A stretch of 11,645 nt of DNA, from the NCBI GenBank assembly GCA_005888675.1, contig VBBA01000011.1:1-11645 (forward strand), given 5' to 3'. A program made the translations under genes and the position numbers. Positions within the stretch are counted from its first letter, which is position 1. Every line of letters begins with the position of its first letter. This DNA comes from Candidatus Bathyarchaeota archaeon (lineage in GTDB: Archaea; Thermoproteota; Bathyarchaeia; 40CM-2-53-6). Shown in pieces: positions 7,816-11,645 of this stretch. The notes below the pieces were generated by a model. The model was given only the letters and a program-made list of their open reading frames with translations, was not told the DNA's origin and did not search any database.

Positions 7816-8598
7816 TTAGATTACTCTCCCGAATGTTTCGGCCATTACTCCTCTATCTGTGATCGAGAAAGGCAAGAGTAGAGGTCGTAGTATCGAGCGT
7901 CTCATCTTCCAGAATCGAAGCTTGCCCTCCAAATGCTCAGATTCCAGTTCGAACTCGACAACAACATCTGACAAATGAGATAATGTTGCGACTGTTTTTG
8001 GATCGTGAATATCTGATAGGATAGGCATGAAGACGAGTCCATTCCTGCGGTGTATCTGACTGCTCAAGATTTCCAACAGCTCTCGGACTGATGCGTCGTC
8101 GTGGTTGACGAGCAGGTCCGACAGCGAATCTATCACTACCGTGTCTCCCTCATCCAATTGTGACAGTATATCCCTCCGAAGCGTCACAAAGAGGTCGGAG
8201 CCCAAACTTCTCGAGCCCGGACTCATCATTCCCTGACTGAATCCCATGGGCTGATTTTGTGGTCCCGACCCGCCTTGTAGGAGGGCTTGCACTCTTGGAG
8301 TGTATGAGTCTATGAAAATCCACTGTCTCCCCTGCTCCATCTCGGCGGTATCCCAGCCGTAGACCATCATCTCCTCTCGAATGTACGGCGGATCTCGGAC
8401 GATCGTGAAATAATGAATTCGATGCCCCTCGTTACCCAGAAGATATGCGATCTGTTGACAGAACAATCGCACCGGTCCTTCCTGATTGCTGATTAGAAGT
8501 ACGGTGCTACCTGCTGGGATCCCACCCCCCAGTTTCTCATCAAGTCCACCCATGCCGGTTCTTATCCGGCGAATAGTTTCGCGGGCCCGAGTACTCAT
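7816..8598 (-). CDS. ArlH/KaiC-like RecA-fold protein with degenerate Walker A
   Basis: 260 residues from the ATG at 8598 (a TTG just before it is preceded by a stop, so no longer start is possible). The N-terminus has the KaiC-family signature: RTGMGGLDEKLGGGIPAGSTVLLIS. Where ArlH and KaiC have GxxxxGKT/S, this protein has SNQEGPVR (residues 37-44), so the P-loop glycine, lysine and Thr/Ser are missing. A Walker B-like VVIDSLSD is kept near 154-161. A Gly/Gln/Met-rich insertion sits near 108-132. The C-terminal strands (LRFWKMRRSILRPLLLPFSI...) follow the ArlH layout. ArlH binds ATP and regulates the ArlI motor in archaella; here the order just before the ATPase is the same, so it is likely a non-nucleotide-binding or poorly binding scaffold or regulator. 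It begins 28 bases after the long pilin. Confidence 0.85.
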   Translation of the reverse strand: MSTRARETIRRIRTGMGGLDEKLGGGIPAGSTVLLISNQEGPVRLFCQQIAYLLGNEGHRIHYFTIVRDPPYIREEMMVYGWDTAEMEQGRQWIFIDSYTPRVQALLQGGSGPQNQPMGFSQGMMSPGSRSLGSDLFVTLRRDILSQLDEGDTVVIDSLSDLLVNHDDASVRELLEILSSQIHRRNGLVFMPILSDIHDPKTVATLSHLSDVVVEFELESEHLEGKLRFWKMRRSILRPLLLPFSITDRGVMAETFGRVI

Positions 8599-8626
8599 CA
8601 ACTAAAAGGTGACACCGCTAAACAAG

Positions 8627-9709
8627 CTAGCATGTCCCAGGGTACCCTGCCGTGTCTTTGAAATCCATGAATGGAATTGTCTGACCCTGAGGCTTTCCCT
8701 GGTATAGATAATAGAAACCGATGAAGGTAAGCCAGTTGTCATTCCTGGCGAAAGTTGCCCCCCCTGTCCCACCCTGACCACTTCCCCCAAACTTGACAAT
8801 AACAGGGGCACCCGGACCACTCGGTCCGGCGGCTTGCAGGTCGTAGGGGTTTGTGTTGAAGTTGTATCCGGCCATGTTGTTAGGGTTGACGCTGCCCGGG
8901 TCTACTATCCATGTTCGCACGAATTGTCCGAAACCGTTTGCTGAGTATGGTTGTGACTGTATCATAGTGTTGGGCTCAAGTATAACATCGCTGTCAGTTG
9001 CTTGATTGACCAATTTCAAATACAGCAGAACTGTCGCTCCAGAAGGAAGACACCACGCTGGTTGCGACTGGGTCTGAGAACCCTGAGTGAAATTGAACGA
9101 CTTGAAATCAAAGAATATCGATAGCGGACCGATGTTGGTCTGGAAAGTTCCTCCAGTGTTTCCTCCGCTCGGGGGAGTTACAGGCCATGGATAGAAGAAG
9201 CTGAACTGTCTACCTCTAGTAGTGGAAAGGACGACTTTGTAGCCGTTGCCGTCGTTGATCGGTGCCAACGCTCCCCCAGTGTTGACTTTGATCCGGTGGT
9301 CGATCACTCCCTCCTTCACATTGCCATTTACTATTCCAGGACTGGATGAGCCTTGATCTACGATACATGGATTGGCTGGCAGGCATTGGTTTGAGTTAGT
9401 AGGGGACAAGTTCACAATGTATATTCTGGCGACCCTCACAGCTATGCCCAGGTTGTTCACGGTGATGTTGAAACTGTTCGCGGTAAAGTCCCTAGCTCCA
9501 GGATTGTTCGGGACAAGATTCTCCGATAGCGACATAGTGTCCGTTTGAGTCATGTTCGCGATTATTCGATTGTAATTGTCGAACTGCACAAAGTCCCAGA
9601 GGAACATGTTGAACCCCATCAGGATTAGTATTACAAAGAACAGGGCACCGAATATCGTGCTCATACCTTTCTTGGAACGTCTGAACTTCCTATGGGATCG
9701 TTTCGACAC
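8627..9709 (-). CDS. long pilin-like protein with class III signal peptide
   Basis: 360 residues from a GTG start. The basic leader (RRSKKG) ends at Gly15 and is followed by MSTIFGALFFVILILMG, the cleavage site and hydrophobic helix of archaeal type IV pilins, so the prepilin peptidase should cut between residues 15 and 16. Residues about 36-360 form a large exported domain rich in Asn, Gly, Pro and Ser, with four Cys (two as CLPANPC, one as WCLPSG, one as the last residue). It is much longer than the usual archaeal pilin (about 110-180). An overlapping ATG two bases earlier is in a different, soon-closed frame. GGGTGAG just upstream fits a ribosome binding site and the start is 8 bases after the stop of the short pilin. 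Possible roles are a tip adhesin or minor pilin; a main filament subunit is less likely because of its size. Confidence 0.8.
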   Translation of the reverse strand: MSKRSHRKFRRSKKGMSTIFGALFFVILILMGFNMFLWDFVQFDNYNRIIANMTQTDTMSLSENLVPNNPGARDFTANSFNITVNNLGIAVRVARIYIVNLSPTNSNQCLPANPCIVDQGSSSPGIVNGNVKEGVIDHRIKVNTGGALAPINDGNGYKVVLSTTRGRQFSFFYPWPVTPPSGGNTGGTFQTNIGPLSIFFDFKSFNFTQGSQTQSQPAWCLPSGATVLLYLKLVNQATDSDVILEPNTMIQSQPYSANGFGQFVRTWIVDPGSVNPNNMAGYNFNTNPYDLQAAGPSGPGAPVIVKFGGSGQGGTGGATFARNDNWLTFIGFYYLYQGKPQGQTIPFMDFKDTAGYPGTC

Positions 9710-9719
9710 ATCTCACCCT

Positions 9720-10196
9720 TTACGATGTCCAGACCGTCGTGATGGTCGTTCCACGCAGGGTCGCCACAATTACGGTCTGAACGTTACCGGAGCCCCAAGT
9801 CTGGCCGGAGAGAGTGATCTGGACCTTTTGGACCTGCGACACGCCTACTTGTGATTGTACAATGTTATAGAGGGTTGAGTTGATGTAAACAGAGGCGATA
9901 TTGAATTGGACTGCTCCGACATTCCTTACGTAGAGCGTGACAATGTTGTTAGTGGATCCTGTCGCCGTGAAGAACGCGCTTTCGACACTAAGCCTCTCCT
10001 GGTTGGCTAAGCTTCTGCTTGAGAACCAGTATCCTGCTCCACCAGTGTATGCTCCAAAGCTGGAGATTGACCAAACAAATAGTAACGAACTAAGTGAGAC
10101 AACTATTACCAGCATAGTCAGATTGGCCATTATAGTGCTGATGGCTTTTCGTGACCTATGATTACGACGATTCCTCTTCTCAGCCCATCTAATCAT
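9720..10196 (-). CDS. type IV pilin-like protein (archaellin/pilin family)
   Basis: 158 residues. A strongly basic leader (RNRRNHRSRKA) is followed by ISTIMANLTMLVIVVSLSSLLFV, the hydrophobic helix of an archaeal class III prepilin, with cleavage predicted after Ala18. The mature part is about 140 residues: helix 19-44, then a beta-rich domain with VTLYVRNVGAVQFNIASVYIN, the beta pattern found in archaellum ArlF/ArlG and short pilins. The -1 residue is Ala rather than the commoner Gly. AAAGGAG at 10212-10206, 9 bases before the ATG, is a good ribosome binding site. It is followed after 8 bases by the long pilin-like gene. Likely the major subunit of the filament, or an ArlG-like periplasmic stator-type partner; the sequence alone does not decide. 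Confidence 0.85.
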   Translation of the reverse strand: MIRWAEKRNRRNHRSRKAISTIMANLTMLVIVVSLSSLLFVWSISSFGAYTGGAGYWFSSRSLANQERLSVESAFFTATGSTNNIVTLYVRNVGAVQFNIASVYINSTLYNIVQSQVGVSQVQKVQITLSGQTWGSGNVQTVIVATLRGTTITTVWTS

Positions 10197-10197
10197 T

Positions 10198-10332
10198 CTA
10201 ACATACTCCTTTGATCATTCTGTTTCGAGGGTTTGGCGAAACAATATCCCCCGAGTTGCTCCAAGTCGAGGCCTTGAGAGATGAAGAGGTTGATTGGTTC
10301 GATGTTACCGATACGTGATCTTTGAGGTTCAT
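10198..10332 (-). CDS. candidate 44-residue operon ORF
   Basis: A complete frame of 44 residues (start MNLKDHVSV, Ser/Asn/Thr-rich, one Cys at the end) fills the gap between the anchored surface gene and the short pilin. Its ATG is 16 bases after the former's stop, with AAAGGGA 5 bases ahead. Its TAG ends one base before the pilin ATG, a geometry typical of coupled translation. The pilin ribosome binding site is inside its last codons. It has no signal peptide, helix or known motif. It could be a small cytoplasmic protein or an upstream control frame for pilin, or noncoding leader that happens to be open; codon use is not strong evidence either way. Confidence 0.35.
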   Translation of the reverse strand: MNLKDHVSVTSNQSTSSSLKASTWSNSGDIVSPNPRNRMIKGVC

Positions 10333-10348
10333 GGGAATCCCTTTCCGA

Positions 10349-11644
10349 CTATATCTTGGGAGGCACGGGTTTCTTTCTAACATGGAAGGCAAGGAACAAC
10401 AGGAGGAGTACGACTCCGAGAATGGCGAACAGGACGACGGCTGAAACAACCGTCGTGGTGCCAAGAACGCCACTACCTCCGGCCACTGCAACCGCGACAG
10501 TAAGCGTCGGCATCGAAGAAGCGTCGACTGACCAGGTACCCACGTCAGAGCCATTGTATGATACGTGCGCAGTGTAAAGTCCTTGAGGAACATATCCGAT
10601 ATCAGCCAGTCCCTGACTGTTGGTAGTGAATGTCTTCACCGTGGAATTGAGCAGGGTTACGGTTACAGTGACCCCGGCGACAGGATTGTTAGATCGGTCA
10701 ACCGCTTTGACCGTGGCCGAGAACGCGTTTACCTTCACAACTTTTGAAAGAACGCCACCAGTTAGGTCTATGGTTTGAGATGCAACCTCGAGTCCCGCTA
10801 CTCCCTGCCACTTGAGATCAGTAAGAGTCCATAATTTGGCGCCGACCCATTGATTGGAGAATGATGTTAACGTGACAGTGTCACTGCCGCTGGTCAATGT
10901 TACTGAACTGGGAGGACCAATAGGATTGTTTGACGGATCGGTGAAGGAAAGAGTCAGTTGATACTCTTTATCGAACTCTGCAATAAATGGTCCAGCAGCC
11001 CCCGTCGTATAGTTGTAAATCATCTGAGGAGTGGTCAAAGTGGCCGAGGAATAATGAGAGGTGCCATGAGTCCATTGCTTCCAAACGTAACGTGCCCCTG
11101 AAGCACCGGTAAACGAGTTGTTCAGGACTTGGATCGTATGAATTGTGCCGTTGGCGAACGAGAACGTATACGGGAGGCTATAGAAAGCTGAGCTGTCAAC
11201 TTGAACCTTTATCGTTCCTTCTCCAGCCGCGACGGTGGTGTCTGCTTCGAGATTACAGTTTGAAATGCATCCGACTGGCGGAACCCTTGAAAACTGAGCT
11301 TGGAACGCGTTAGGTCCCGTGTAGTTGACCACCATAAGAGGAGTGTGCAACATCGTTTGAGGCTCGTACTGGTATCCTCCGTAGTTCCATTGTTTCCAGA
11401 AGTAACGGACTCCAGTGGACGGTACTCGCAGAGTGGTGTTCATGACTTCTATAGAGTGACGTGTACCGTTGAAGAAGGCAAACGTGTGAGGTAGAGTGAA
11501 GAACGTTGAATTATCAAGACGCACATACACGGTGGCATCTGATGCTGGCACGGTTGTGTTCGTTTCTAGATAGCAGATTGGGGGGGAGCCAGGACTGCAG
11601 GGGGGATTAGCGTGAACATTCCCCAAGAAAGATAAAACAGATAC
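10349..11644 (-). CDS. exported beta-rich surface protein with C-terminal anchor, 5' partial
   Basis: The frame is open to the right edge. A TTG at 11626 is not the start: the preceding codons read VSVLSFLGNVHA, the end of a Sec signal peptide with cleavage after VHA, so only the first part of the leader is missing. Numbering the TTG codon as residue 1, two tandem domains follow (18-113 and 124-220), each with TTV near the start, a LPxTFxFxNGTxHxI segment, RYxWKQW and TPxMxxNYT. These resemble the W-rich repeats of surface proteins (InlB B-repeat-like). A further strand-rich region (about 221-297) and an Ig/carboxypeptidase-regulatory-like domain (about 300-360, NPVAGVTVTVTLL...QGLADIGYVPQGLYTAHV) follow. 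A helix at about 390-414 and a KKPVPPKI tail anchor it. First in the visible operon, 16 bases before the next ORF. Role probably in surface binding or as a pilus partner. Confidence 0.8.
   Translation of the reverse strand, partial: VSVLSFLGNVHANPPCSPGSPPICYLETNTTVPASDATVYVRLDNSTFFTLPHTFAFFNGTRHSIEVMNTTLRVPSTGVRYFWKQWNYGGYQYEPQTMLHTPLMVVNYTGPNAFQAQFSRVPPVGCISNCNLEADTTVAAGEGTIKVQVDSSAFYSLPYTFSFANGTIHTIQVLNNSFTGASGARYVWKQWTHGTSHYSSATLTTPQMIYNYTTGAAGPFIAEFDKEYQLTLSFTDPSNNPIGPPSSVTLTSGSDTVTLTSFSNQWVGAKLWTLTDLKWQGVAGLEVASQTIDLTGGVLSKVVKVNAFSATVKAVDRSNNPVAGVTVTVTLLNSTVKTFTTNSQGLADIGYVPQGLYTAHVSYNGSDVGTWSVDASSMPTLTVAVAVAGGSGVLGTTTVVSAVVLFAILGVVLLLLFLAFHVRKKPVPPKI
10967..11575 (-). repeat. tandem ~95-residue domain repeat in the surface protein
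   Basis: Two protein-level repeats, nucleotides 11575-11288 and 11257-10967. By eye close to half of aligned positions agree, with matching LPxTF, NGTxH, RYxWKQW and NYT blocks. Each is preceded by a Cys pair (Cys10/Cys18 and Cys120/Cys124, TTG codon as residue 1). Looks like an old domain duplication rather than a recent DNA repeat. Confidence 0.7.
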
Positions 11645-11645
11645 T

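Noticed and set aside
10333..10593. Upper part of the minus-strand frame that runs 10198-10593
   Set aside because: Overlaps the C-terminal part of the surface protein out of frame; only the 44-codon part after that gene's stop is considered.
11624..11626. TTG as start of the surface protein
   Set aside because: The frame is open upstream and the preceding residues complete a signal peptide.
1..11645. tRNA, rRNA, CRISPR array, insertion sequence or attachment site
   Set aside because: None seen by eye: no regularly spaced repeats, transposase motifs or tRNA arm patterns outside coding sequence.

Overview
The window reads as archaeal DNA, probably from the TACK side (Thaumarchaeota or Bathyarchaeia-like). 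I infer this from class III (type IV pilin) signal peptides, an archaellum-type module of a KaiC-like protein, secretion ATPase and platform proteins, a TATA-type promoter giving almost no leader, and several secreted beta-rich proteins anchored by one C-terminal helix. The lineage call is by resemblance only; there is no rRNA, tRNA or other marker gene here.

Layout. From 2 to 1198 (+) is the 3' end of a YVTN-propeller surface protein. Everything else is on the minus strand. From 1207 to about 3500 are a 33-residue membrane microprotein, a small secreted protein (1361-1939) and a Cys-rich secreted protein with a C-terminal anchor (2161-3180), with hairpins, inverted repeats and a TATA box between them. 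A roughly 470-base gap (3181-3652) separates them from a tightly packed operon that runs leftward from beyond the right edge to 3653.

In transcription order the operon holds: a truncated anchored surface protein with two tandem repeat domains (10349-11644); a candidate 44-residue ORF that exactly fills the next gap (10198-10332); a short pilin (9720-10196); an unusually long pilin-like protein (8627-9709); a KaiC/ArlH-like protein without a P-loop lysine (7816-8598); a PilT/VirB11-type secretion ATPase with intact motifs (6214-7809); and two polytopic platform proteins (4700-6202 and 3653-4675).

Together these genes look like a dedicated type IV pilus-like assembly machine. The ATPase would drive subunit insertion through the platform pair, the KaiC-like protein would act as a regulatory or scaffold partner, and the two pilins would form the filament or its tip. 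The first gene may supply a surface-exposed partner. The order matches the arlH-arlI-arlJ core of archaella, but there are two platform genes, the ArlH-like protein has a degenerate nucleotide site, and no archaellum arlC/D/E-type gene or prepilin peptidase is visible. I would call it an archaellum-related pilus of undescribed type rather than a standard archaellum. The substrate and function are unknown.
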